Positions 43,701-47,170 of a stretch of 64,000 nucleotides of DNA are shown here, in pieces; positions within the stretch are counted from its first letter, which is position 1, and each line of letters starts with the position of its first letter. The notes below the pieces were generated by a model, which saw nothing but the letters and a program-made list of their open reading frames with translations, had not been told where the DNA came from and did no database searches. The position numbers were made by a program, and so were the translations under genes. The DNA is from Solea solea (lineage: Eukaryota > Chordata > Actinopteri > Pleuronectiformes > Soleidae), in the NCBI RefSeq assembly GCF_958295425.1, contig NC_081136.1, forward strand, positions 14,963,381 to 15,027,380, written 5' to 3'.

Positions 43701-44751
43701 AAGGAAAAGGCCTCAGACAAAGAAAAAGATAATGCATTTTCTGAGATGTGAGCGCTACATACTGCCACAGGGGCTCCAACTTGACTTTGAACTTGGATTT
43801 TCTTTTTCCTCAGTGTAACATAATGGGAACAAAATGTTACTGGCCAGAGTAAGCATGATAACGTCAGTATTTTTATAAATTTGTTCAGCAAATGTTGAAT
43901 ATTGCTATTTGGCTCACTGCCAGCATTGCTGTGGAACAAATCACAACAATGCAATTGGCACTAATGGTTTTGGTTGTATTGGTTTTATGTCAGCTCTTGT
44001 ATACAAATGGTAACTCTACTGAGAATACAAAGGGAGTGGGAGATAATAGCCAAAGGATGGGTAGGTGTGTTCTTCAAAGAGTCCATTGCTCTAGTACAAC
44101 ATCTAGGGTCAATGAATATGAAATATATGAGCTTCATATATAACTGTAAACTATTTGAAGTGTCATTTAGGTATGGACTAAGTGAAGTCAATAACTTATG
44201 TGTGGTAACTTTTGTAAACTGTGATGACACAAAGTCTTTTTGAGAAGAGGCTCTGGCAGTTTGTAAAAGGGGCTTGAGAGAAGTAGAAGTATTTGCCCTT
44301 CAGACAAAGCATTTAACATTTGTCACTCCTTATCCACTTCCATTAGGCCAAAGATTGGCTTTGTTAGAACTTAAACACAGGCAATGTGCCATACTGTGCA
44401 AAAGAGATACATTTCCAAAAATTGAAGGTGACACTATGAATTGGTTGGCATTAAGTTTAGATTGTCTTGTTCTCTAGTGGGAGCGTTAAAAAGACTCCCC
44501 TCTAGGAGGAGAACATGTTTGCTTTTTTTGTAAACCCCCCTTATTACCTTCCTCTCCCATGAATAACTTACCCGTCCTTGATAACACACATCCCTGGGAC
44601 CATATTCACATTTTACTTCCATTGCTGACCAAGTTTAGCAGATATATGTTGATTTTTTTAAGGAGGATGGTGAGCACAAGTGTACCTTTTGTCTCTTCCG
44701 GAGAATGAAGTTCTTCCAAAGGAGCAGAGAGAATTGCGTCAAGAGACCCAT
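2442..44751 (-). CDS. ABCA4-like ABC transporter (ABCA1/4/7 clade), 5' half, spliced gene with a duplicated exon 14
   Basis: Full-length ABCA transporters of this clade move phospholipids or sterols (ABCA4: retinoid-PE conjugates) across membranes. I assembled 21 coding exon positions: 44686-44751, 41541-41634, 41181-41322, 40930-41057, 39198-39325, 38223-38420, 35448-35534, 35114-35309, 26815-26954, 25973-26089, 22837-23034, 20172-20377, 19195-19371, (12392-12614 or 10180-10402), 9317-9538, 6264-6468, 5879-5995, 5032-5203, 3970-4101, 3237-3376 and 2442-2579. All introns begin GT and end AG, and all phases join. Seen in the product: TM1 near residues 24-43, many N-glycosylation sequons in the extracellular domain, a membrane block from about 626 to 843, Walker A GHNGAGKT (Lys935), Q-loop Gln976, signature LSGGMQ (1028-1033), Walker B VILDEP (Asp1052, Glu1053) and D-loop AGVDP. 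The frame is open for about 1075 codons, roughly half of the family's usual ~2250. The H-loop and second half lie beyond base 1. Family assignment is firm; the exact paralogue is not, hence no symbol. Confidence 0.96.
2580..3236 (-). other. Intron 20 (0.7 kb)
   Basis: GT..AG intron with a short TG run near 3000-3014; no exon recognised. Confidence 0.85.
3237..3376 (-). CDS. ABCA4-like exon 20: NBD1 helical subdomain
   Basis: Encodes residues 983-1030: [35 protein letters not shown]. It ends inside the ABC signature. It is 140 nt, the ABCA4/ABCA7 length (ABCA1 143, from memory); the HKR.. part also recalls ABCA4. The acceptor is tcccgtccccag and the donor gtgcgt. Confidence 0.98.
3377..3969 (-). 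other. Intron 19 (0.6 kb)
   Basis: GT..AG intron; nothing recognised inside. Confidence 0.85.
3970..4101 (-). CDS. ABCA4-like exon 19: NBD1 with Q-loop
   Basis: Encodes residues 939-983: [20 protein letters not shown], then [11 protein letters not shown] with Q-loop Gln976. It is 132 nt, the family length. The acceptor is cttttctag|G and the donor AATGA|gtgagtg. Confidence 0.98.
4102..5031 (-). other. Intron 18 (0.9 kb)
   Basis: GT..AG intron; includes a pyrimidine-rich CTCTCTCCCTCTC patch near 4710-4735. No exon recognised. Confidence 0.85.
5032..5203 (-). CDS. ABCA4-like exon 18: start of NBD1 with Walker A
   Basis: Encodes residues 882-939: [20 protein letters not shown], then [20 protein letters not shown]. 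The Walker A lysine is Lys935, and the A-loop Tyr is probably in KIYKTG. It is 172 nt, as in ABCA1. The acceptor is tttccaaag|AA and the donor ACAAT|gtgagc, with Met939 completed in exon 19. Confidence 0.98.
5204..5878 (-). other. Intron 17 (0.7 kb), half occupied by an interspersed repeat
   Basis: Contains the LINE-tail repeat at 5280-5588; the remainder shows nothing notable. Confidence 0.85.
5280..5588 (+). repeat. Teleost LINE-tail interspersed repeat
   Basis: Starts with ccatccatccattgtctaccgct. It continues through ccaggtgacatagg, gggcaatttagagtgtccaa, gagtacccggagaaaaccca, acatgcaaactccatgcagaaaggccc and gcaaggcaacagctc...actacaccgc. This order and wording is a repeat found throughout ray-finned fish genomes and is a main clue to the organism. 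Confidence 0.85.
5879..5995 (-). CDS. ABCA4-like exon 17: linker between membrane domain and NBD1
   Basis: Encodes residues 843-882: [20 protein letters not shown], then a short polar linker. It is closest to ABCA1 (GQYGIPRPWYFP.T.SYW.G). It is 117 nt as a single exon, like ABCA1 (114 nt); ABCA4 splits this region into two exons. The acceptor is attgtcctggaattcc-type (tccag|GA) and the donor AACG|gtaaac. Confidence 0.95.
5996..6263 (-). other. Intron 16 (268 bp)
   Basis: GT..AG intron; nothing recognised inside. Confidence 0.9.
6264..6468 (-). CDS. ABCA4-like exon 16: end of the first membrane domain
   Basis: Encodes residues 775-843: [34 protein letters not shown], then [15 protein letters not shown] and WYIENVFPG. 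It matches SLLSPVAFGFG...FEEQG.G.QW...MML.D..LY...TWYIE.VFPG. It is 205 nt. The acceptor is gtgtcttcttcag and the donor gtaatc. Confidence 0.98.
6469..9316 (-). other. Intron 15 (2.8 kb)
   Basis: Contains a GA-rich stretch (8266-8302). No exon recognised; scattered frames at 6.8-7.7 kb have no homology or splice support. Confidence 0.85.
8266..8302. repeat. (GA)n-rich simple repeat
   Basis: Imperfect GAGAGA run in intron 15. Confidence 0.85.
9317..9538 (-). CDS. ABCA4-like exon 15: transmembrane helices
   Basis: Encodes residues 701-774: [50 protein letters not shown]. This is the most conserved membrane block of ABCA1/4/7. It is 222 nt, phase 0 to 0. The acceptor is tcttttgacacag and the donor gtaagt. 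Joined directly to exon 13 it would be out of frame with TAA at 9502-9504. Confidence 0.98.
9539..10179 (-). other. Intron 14 (0.6 kb)
   Basis: GT..AG intron following exon 14B; no exon or repeat beyond poly-A/T runs near 9762-9800. Confidence 0.85.
10180..10402 (-). CDS. ABCA4-like exon 14B: second alternative copy of the TM/coupling-helix exon
   Basis: It is 223 nt, with the same phases as 14A: one base completes Val626, then 74 codons ([38 protein letters not shown], ending ...ALILK). From memory it is about 65% identical to ABCA1's corresponding exon, so it is the canonical-looking copy. It has Arg633 where 14A has Ser. The acceptor is ctcctcaatccttcag|G and the donor AAG|gtgatt, a weak site. 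Read after 14A it would be out of frame and hit TAG at 10298-10300. Confidence 0.96.
10403..12391 (-). other. Intron between exon 14A and 14B (2.0 kb)
   Basis: Too long for steric exclusion of splicing. On the transcribed strand it carries a (UG)n tract 214-237 nt before 14B. It also has GCAUG words 51 nt (12337-12341) and about 290 nt (12099-12103) after the 14A donor; five-mers this short can be chance. No other exon recognised. Confidence 0.8.
10616..10639. repeat. (CA)n microsatellite, UG repeat in the transcript upstream of exon 14B
   Basis: Twelve CA units on the + strand, giving (UG)12 followed by GA-rich sequence in the pre-mRNA, 214-237 nt upstream of the 14B acceptor. UG repeats are known binding sites for splicing regulators such as TDP-43 and CELF proteins; a role here is inference. 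Confidence 0.95.
12392..12614 (-). CDS. ABCA4-like exon 14A: first alternative copy of the TM/coupling-helix exon
   Basis: It is 223 nt, with one base completing Val626 and then 74 codons (627-700): [38 protein letters not shown], then a hydrophobic end ...ILVK. The acceptor is ttttcttcaacatccag|C and the donor AAG|gtcagt, weaker than gtaagt. It has no stop or frameshift and keeps the EKE.RLKE coupling-helix core. From memory it is about 40% identical to ABCA4 exon 14 and has Ser633 where ABCA4 has Arg653. It is 35% identical (26/74, no gaps) to 14B. It is intact and constrained-looking, so unlikely to be a dead copy, but expression is unproven. Confidence 0.9.
12615..19194 (-). other. Intron 13 (6.6 kb)
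   Basis: Lies between exon 13 and exon 14A. It contains a LINE-tail repeat (12895-13095), a poly-A run (18073-18090), a C-run near 16321-16332 and a 146-codon + strand frame at 16380-16820 that I do not accept as a gene. I looked for further duplicated ABCA exons and saw none. Confidence 0.8.
12895..13095. repeat. Teleost LINE-tail interspersed repeat, partial
   Basis: Contains gctgacatagggtgattggcggggtagatcctgg, gggtcgccagtccatctcagggcc and ggccaatttagagtgtcc, the well-known ray-finned fish repeat also found at 5280-5588. Truncated at both sides; family name not asserted. Confidence 0.75.
19195..19371 (-). CDS. ABCA4-like exon 13: end of extracellular domain 1
   Basis: Encodes residues 567-626: [15 protein letters not shown], then [11 protein letters not shown]. 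These are near-invariant in ABCA1/4/7. It is 177 nt, ending GACGT|gtgagt, which leaves two bases (GT) of a Val codon. Both 14A (first base C) and 14B (first base G) complete this codon as valine. Confidence 0.98.
19372..20171 (-). other. Intron 12 (0.8 kb)
   Basis: GT..AG intron with a poly-T run at about 19978-19994. No exon or mobile element recognised. Confidence 0.85.
20172..20377 (-). CDS. ABCA4-like exon 12: extracellular domain 1
   Basis: Encodes residues 499-567: [37 protein letters not shown], then [18 protein letters not shown]. It is strongly conserved with ABCA1/4/7 ([16 protein letters not shown]). It is 206 nt. The last two bases AG start the codon completed in exon 13 as AGG (Arg567), aligned with ABCA4 Arg587. 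The acceptor is tttgtcaacag and the donor gtacat. Confidence 0.98.
20378..22836 (-). other. Intron 11 (2.5 kb), containing a non-autonomous hAT element
   Basis: Holds the hAT element at 21616-22019. The rest is AT-rich without recognised exons; a TG-rich patch lies near 22137-22155. Confidence 0.85.
21616..22019. mobile_element. Non-autonomous hAT DNA transposon with terminal inverted repeats
   Basis: It begins CAGGGGTGTCAAACTCAAAT and ends ...GCCGCCAGTTTGACACCCCTA; the outer bases are inverted repeats of each other, apart from the final base. The flanks are gtgtaact (21608-21615) and gtataact (22020-22027), an 8-bp target duplication matching at 7 of 8 positions. It is about 404 bp with no transposase frame. 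The end motif (ggcccccgggccgccagtttgacacccc) is typical of a large vertebrate hAT family. Confidence 0.88.
22837..23034 (-). CDS. ABCA4-like exon 11: extracellular domain 1
   Basis: Encodes residues 433-498 ([50 protein letters not shown]). This matches ABCA4's NPT...LNRQL...TAE..NFLYKGP...DWRDIFN better than ABCA1. It is 198 nt, phase 0 to 0. The acceptor is ctcaaaattag and the donor GGT|gtaagt. Confidence 0.97.
23035..25972 (-). other. Intron 10 (2.9 kb)
   Basis: Contains a probable repeat fragment (24128-24266), a GA-rich patch (24901-24932) and a poly-A/T run near 23625-23639. No additional exon recognised. Confidence 0.85.
24128..24266. repeat. Interspersed repeat fragment with internally repeated TTCCATGGAA-like units
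   Basis: Repeating short words (aattcc, ccatgga, tttcc, ttccag) end in ccctttgcaaccct, the pattern of a fish interspersed DNA element whose edge reads AGGGTTGCAAAGGG on the other strand. The family name is uncertain; the ends are estimates. Confidence 0.45.
25973..26089 (-). CDS. ABCA4-like exon 10: extracellular domain 1
   Basis: Encodes residues 394-432 ([20 protein letters not shown], then [19 protein letters not shown]). It matches the family pattern NxTFxEL...WEELGPxIxxFxxxSxQxxxxR, with an NGT sequon. It is 117 nt, phase 0 to 0, the family length. The acceptor is tgtgtttcag and the donor gtaaga. Confidence 0.97.
26090..26814 (-). other. Intron 9 (0.7 kb)
   Basis: GT..AG intron with a short CA run near 26120-26131; nothing else recognised. 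Confidence 0.85.
26815..26954 (-). CDS. ABCA4-like exon 9: extracellular domain 1
   Basis: Encodes residues 347-393, with the strongly conserved [17 protein letters not shown] (family: [17 protein letters not shown]) and a cysteine near the start (EAFCQTL). It is 140 nt, entering after one codon base and ending in phase 0. The acceptor is tcttgtacag and the donor gtatgt. Confidence 0.97.
28741..28786. repeat. Compound (AT)n(CA)n(TA)n microsatellite
   Basis: A CA run flanked by AT runs in intron 8, just upstream of the SINE. Confidence 0.97.
28850..29105 (+). mobile_element. tRNA-derived SINE (teleost type), degenerate
   Basis: The head resembles a pol III promoter: a degraded A-box region near 28850-28890, then a B-box-like GGTACAAATCC at 28903-28913. 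It is followed by the fish SINE body (tgggctggggtgccactg..., cgcccaatccccattgctcc, ggatgggttaaatgcagaggtcaaattcattc) and an A-rich AATAAATAATT tail. Recognition is from memory of this family. Ends are approximate and no clear target duplication was found. Confidence 0.75.
29236..29860 (+). mobile_element. Tc1/mariner transposase remnant
   Basis: The + strand reads like a decayed Tc1-type transposase. It starts with an N-terminal helix-turn-helix-like part (CCAAAAACAAAATCTACAGT...), and near 29640-29820 come segments resembling the fish consensus (aaaagccacgtcctgactcttagtgctgaccatgt; ttatggccagagtttaccgtcttctaatggcc; ttcaagaacacaataatgagttt). Several frameshifts make it non-functional. Terminal inverted repeats were not identified. 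Confidence 0.7.
33270..33720 (-). mobile_element. Internally deleted Tc1/mariner element, transposase remnant
   Basis: On the minus strand, 33395-33540 reads as the catalytic C-terminal part of a Tc1-type transposase (TGGTTTGATGAGTTTGGTGT; a DLNPI motif). The right end, 33684-33718 (ggccacatacttttgttcatacagtgta), resembles the family terminal repeat. The left part near 33276-33310 matches the family's 3' non-coding sequence (ggacgcctgaccattcc). The coding part is broken and mostly deleted. Confidence 0.75.
35114..35309 (-). CDS. ABCA4-like exon 8: shortened extracellular exon lacking the Asn-Trp-Tyr-Glu motif
   Basis: Encodes residues 282-347: [18 protein letters not shown], then [20 protein letters not shown], ending FVTGNSSG. 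The cysteine of the family's '.CG' motif is present, with several N-glycosylation sequons. It is 196 nt against 241 nt in human ABCA1/ABCA4 (45 nt less, phase kept). The stretch NWYEDNNYKA found in ABCA1 and ABCA4 (ABCA4 Trp339-Tyr340) has no counterpart here. The acceptor is ttgtacccag and the donor gtaagtg. Confidence 0.94.
35448..35534 (-). CDS. ABCA4-like exon 7: extracellular domain 1
   Basis: Encodes residues 253-281 ([15 protein letters not shown]..., NTT sequon, ending PVFEE), phase 0 to 0. It is 87 nt, three less than ABCA4 exon 7. The acceptor is tttcctttag and the donor gtgagtg. Only the pattern is conserved; the call rests on phase and position. Confidence 0.92.
36355..36382. repeat. 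(TGT)n microsatellite
   Basis: About nine perfect TGT units in intron 6. Confidence 0.97.
37739..37765. repeat. Compound (TA)n/(CA)n microsatellite
   Basis: A TA run followed by ACACACA, in intron 6. Confidence 0.9.
38223..38420 (-). CDS. ABCA4-like exon 6: extracellular domain 1
   Basis: Encodes residues 187-252, phase 0 to phase 0, with a sequon NVS, cysteines, and a helical end ([16 protein letters not shown]). It is 198 nt, equal to ABCA4 exon 6 and unlike the shorter ABCA1 exon as I recall it. The acceptor is tttgctttccag and the donor gtgagc. Sequence identity to named members is low. Confidence 0.94.
38421..39197 (-). other. Intron 5 (0.8 kb)
   Basis: GT..AG intron; no exon-like or repeat structure recognised. 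Confidence 0.85.
39198..39325 (-). CDS. ABCA4-like exon 5: extracellular domain 1
   Basis: Encodes residues 144-186: [20 protein letters not shown], then [17 protein letters not shown]. It matches the family pattern '..L.DEET...L..NLSLP...V', with two N-glycosylation sequons. It is 128 nt, the ABCA4 length. The acceptor gttcaag|AT is modest; an in-frame alternative 9 nt further in (aaccag|TG, first base 39316) is possible. The donor is gtaagt. Confidence 0.93.
39326..40929 (-). other. Intron 4 (1.6 kb)
   Basis: GT..AG intron with a C-rich homopolymer run near 40498-40516 and a short GT run near 39853-39864. I see no further exon or recognisable mobile element. Confidence 0.85.
40930..41057 (-). 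CDS. ABCA4-like exon 4: extracellular domain 1
   Basis: Encodes residues 101-144, a helical, leucine- and glutamine-rich segment ([16 protein letters not shown]...). It is 128 nt long, 12 nt shorter than the ABCA4 counterpart as I remember it but in the same phase. The acceptor is tgttttaccag and the donor gtaagaag. This part of the family is poorly conserved; placement rests on phase, splice sites and the adjoining exons. Confidence 0.92.
41058..41180 (-). other. Intron 3 (123 bp), in frame and stop-free
   Basis: The intron has good borders (gtatgt...ttttaccag) but its length is 3 x 41 and the flanking frame reads through it without a stop. Retention would therefore insert 41 residues into extracellular domain 1 rather than truncate the protein. 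The insert is hydrophobic and aromatic-rich and unlike the family, so normal removal is expected. Confidence 0.85.
41181..41322 (-). CDS. ABCA4-like exon 3: start of extracellular domain 1
   Basis: Encodes residues 54-101, containing [26 protein letters not shown] and PTPGETPG, the most conserved stretch of the ABCA1/4/7 ectodomain, with its disulfide cysteines. It is 142 nt long, entering after one codon base and leaving after two. The acceptor is ttccattag and the donor gtatgt. Near the exon end an NNS motif gives a possible glycosylation site. Confidence 0.97.
41323..41540 (-). other. Intron 2 (218 bp)
   Basis: Short GT..AG intron between the TM1 exon and the first extracellular exon. I see nothing notable inside. 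Confidence 0.9.
41541..41634 (-). CDS. ABCA4-like exon 2: first transmembrane helix
   Basis: Encodes residues 23-54: a hydrophobic helix ([20 protein letters not shown]), then the start of extracellular domain 1. It ends with the first base of a Cys codon (TGT, completed by exon 3), the clade-conserved cysteine before [11 protein letters not shown]. The acceptor is ttttgcag and the donor gtaagt. Its length is 94 nt, as in human ABCA1/ABCA4. Confidence 0.96.
41635..44685 (-). other. Intron 1 (3.1 kb), with a decayed coding-like stretch on the opposite strand
   Basis: Bounded by AAAG|gtacac and ttttgcag|GTGCG. It includes a CA-rich stretch near 41775-41800 and a coding-like + strand region described separately (43974-44477). 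I see no additional ABCA exon. Confidence 0.85.
43974..44477 (+). pseudogene. Unrecognised coding-like stretch with one internal stop, inside intron 1
   Basis: On the strand opposite the transporter, one frame stays open for about 168 codons with a single interruption (TGA at 44241-44243), in DNA where stops should come about every 15-20 codons. A preceding overlapping frame (from 43892) encodes a strongly hydrophobic run. A short ORF at 43566-43751 lies further upstream and is followed by a pyrimidine-rich, AG-ending sequence near 43820. I do not recognise the product. It could be a decayed retroelement or viral-type insert, or chance. It has no splice or homology link to the transporter. 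Confidence 0.25.
44686..44751 (-). CDS. ABCA4-like exon 1: start codon and N-terminal cytoplasmic tail
   Basis: Encodes residues 1-22, ending ...[14 protein letters not shown], the hallmark N-terminus of ABCA1/4/7; the start and RKRQK are closest to ABCA4. The ATG at 44749-44751 has A at -3 and G at +4. The upstream in-frame codons are TAA-GCC-ATA, so the start cannot be further upstream in this frame. It ends CAAAAG|gtacac in phase 0. The 66 nt length equals that of the first ABCA4 coding exon as I remember it. Confidence 0.95.
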
Positions 44752-44820
44752 TATGGCTTATCCTGGCAATAGCTTGCCTTAGCGTCGCTATGGCAACTGG
44801 CCCACTTAATAAACCCTGGA
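44752..44820 (-). other. Probable 5' leader of exon 1, with candidate upstream acceptor
   Basis: Immediately 5' of the ATG lies a 69 nt stretch free of upstream ATGs. It is bounded by a good acceptor-like sequence (ccttttattccctccag) whose last base is 44821. This would fit a separate non-coding first exon, as in ABCA1. Alternatively the leader runs further and transcription starts upstream, as in ABCA4. No TATA box or upstream leader exon could be identified. Confidence 0.4.
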
Positions 44821-47136
44821 GGGAATAAAAGGTACAGTTTGGTTTTAATACAGAGGAGCAATGCATCTTGGGGGAGTGCCGCTGATCATTTCCTTCCCCA
44901 GGCCTTCAGGCTTGTGGTGCAGCACCTGTTTGGAGGATTACTAACGAGACAATCTACACTCAAAACAGGCCTATGTCTCAGCATATAGTATAGTGGTAAC
45001 ATACTAGTTTGAAACTACCGTCTTAAAATAGTAATCAAAAATCTTCCTTTACCTCTTACACAATTCTTCTGTAAAAAATATATTGGTAAAAGTTTTTTTT
45101 TACTTTTAATTAGACCAAAGATTACTGTAAAACATTTATTGGAGGTTTTATAGCCATCGAACAATGATTACACAGACAATAAACAAATAGATGTGATCCA
45201 GCCTTTCTATACTGGATCACATTTCAGTTTTCCTCAAAACTCCATTACTGACTAAAACTCAAAGACATCTTCATTTTTTGGCTTGATGCTAATGCTAGTC
45301 TCTAGCATTAATAGAAGGACAAACAATGCTAATAAAAATTATGTATCTCTTCAAGGGGCAGGAGCCAGAAAAGACAGAAAAGGGATAGAAAAGAACTCTT
45401 TCATATTTCCCAAATTTGTGTTGGATTTATTTCAACAACAAAAAAGGTCAAAATTACCCCTTTGGGAGTTCTTGAGTTAAAAAAATACATTACAATTAAA
45501 TGTTCTCACCACAACTTTAAGCACATACAGAGCAGCTGCTGTGAGGAAGGTGGGGATCGGGTTCACAACTAAAGTGTAGTCCTGACAAGTTTGCTCCCTT
45601 TTAACGCTCCATTTCTTCTTCTTGAACAGATTCTAACCCCTCACTGTGTGTTTACATTATTTACTACGAGTTTGTGGATGGGGAAAGTTAAAGCTCCCCA
45701 CTTTTAAAGCACCAAATAAGCACTCCAATGGAGTAAAGCAGAGTGTTCAAGGCCGGTCAGTATTCTGAAATGTTAACAGGGTAGGAAAAGACTTCATTGA
45801 CTGTCATTTTGTTAAGGTACCAGTTTGTAATGTTATAATATAACATTACATATATATGAGAACTATATATGAGAACTGAATTGCAATTAAAATTGTATAC
45901 TGCTGTTGTAAGGCTTACACTTCAAAACTGCAAACAATCAGTCTTTAATATACTTATAATCTACTATTCTTTAGCCTTCAATCTAGTAGTTATTTGTATA
46001 CATTTTGGATGAGATGGTAGCTTTGGAACTACACAAGAGTGAAATGGCCCATGTCTTAACAGAGAGGCCTAGTACACACATGCACACTTGACTCCATCAT
46101 ACAGTATGCTTGTATAATTGTGAATGCAATGCATTCACTCGCACTGTATTTAAGCCTCGTCTTTCGAAAAATGTAATGTACAAGAGGACAGAATTTACCA
46201 GGGTTACCAACATTATTGAGAGTAAAAATCAAACAAAGCGTCAAAAAGGTGTGCGTAAATTGGGTTTGTATCTGAGAAAAGAAATGGAGTCTAAACCCGA
46301 GTGTGTTTTAAAGAAAAGCCTAACTCAAATACTCATTTTTAATTCCACATCGAAGGAAGAGATAAAAAAGTAGAGACGGTATGATTATGATTTGCATTGC
46401 AGCTGCACTCTTACCAATACAATAAACACAACTCTCCAGAGAACAAAGAACAAGGAGTGTGAAGATCATCATTTTAATCTACAACTAGGGGCACACTGAA
46501 ATATAAACTGAAATTCTTTTTTTTGCCACTTTTTGGACTTGTTTTTCTCAAGGCTGTCACCATCAGAAGCTATCATCATCTTTTCATGGTATCATTAGTT
46601 CCAAAGACAACCCAGAGAAAGGGGCAATGGAGAAAGGACGTGAATGCAGTGATACAAAAAATAAAAGTAAACTATTGAGAGAATATAAGTGCTGATGCAT
46701 GCCTGGCATTTGGGGACTAGGGACAGCAAAGAGCATTATTTCAGCCCCTAGGATGATAGAAAGAGTAAACAGATATTTTTCATATACAGCATGAGCACAG
46801 AGGACACCAGAGAATGCCTGAGACATCAGTTGCAAGGGCCCTGCTATAGCTCTGTGAAGGGTATAATGGTCCCTGTGCTCTTATAGTCATTGTTATTTCA
46901 CCCTTTCTAACGATGTCTATCATGAGCTCCACCCCAAGTTTACTTTAGCAGGAATTCATATGCTACACTATGAGATAGGTTCAAAGAGATATGTATGTTT
47001 TGTTTTAATTCAGAGTAATGTGAATCATTAATGAATCCTTATAGTGAGGTTGTCAATAGTCTTAACGGACCAATTTTTTTAGTGGGTGGGTTTGTCAGTC
47101 ACAATCATTCCTTGCAGTACATTTTAATCACCATTA

Positions 47137-47139
<3 letters not shown>

Positions 47140-47167
<28 letters not shown>
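47140..47167. repeat. (AT)n microsatellite
   Basis: Perfect AT run of about 27 bases upstream of the transporter gene. Confidence 0.97.

Positions 47168-47170
<3 letters not shown>

Noticed and set aside
43517..43954. A 145-codon minus-strand frame in intron 1
   Set aside because: Low-complexity composition and no family similarity; it is largely the shadow of the + strand coding-like stretch.
45283..46373. Two lysine-rich + strand frames (45283-45480, 46110-46373)
   Set aside because: Short, in A-rich DNA where Lys codons arise by composition; no homology or splice evidence.
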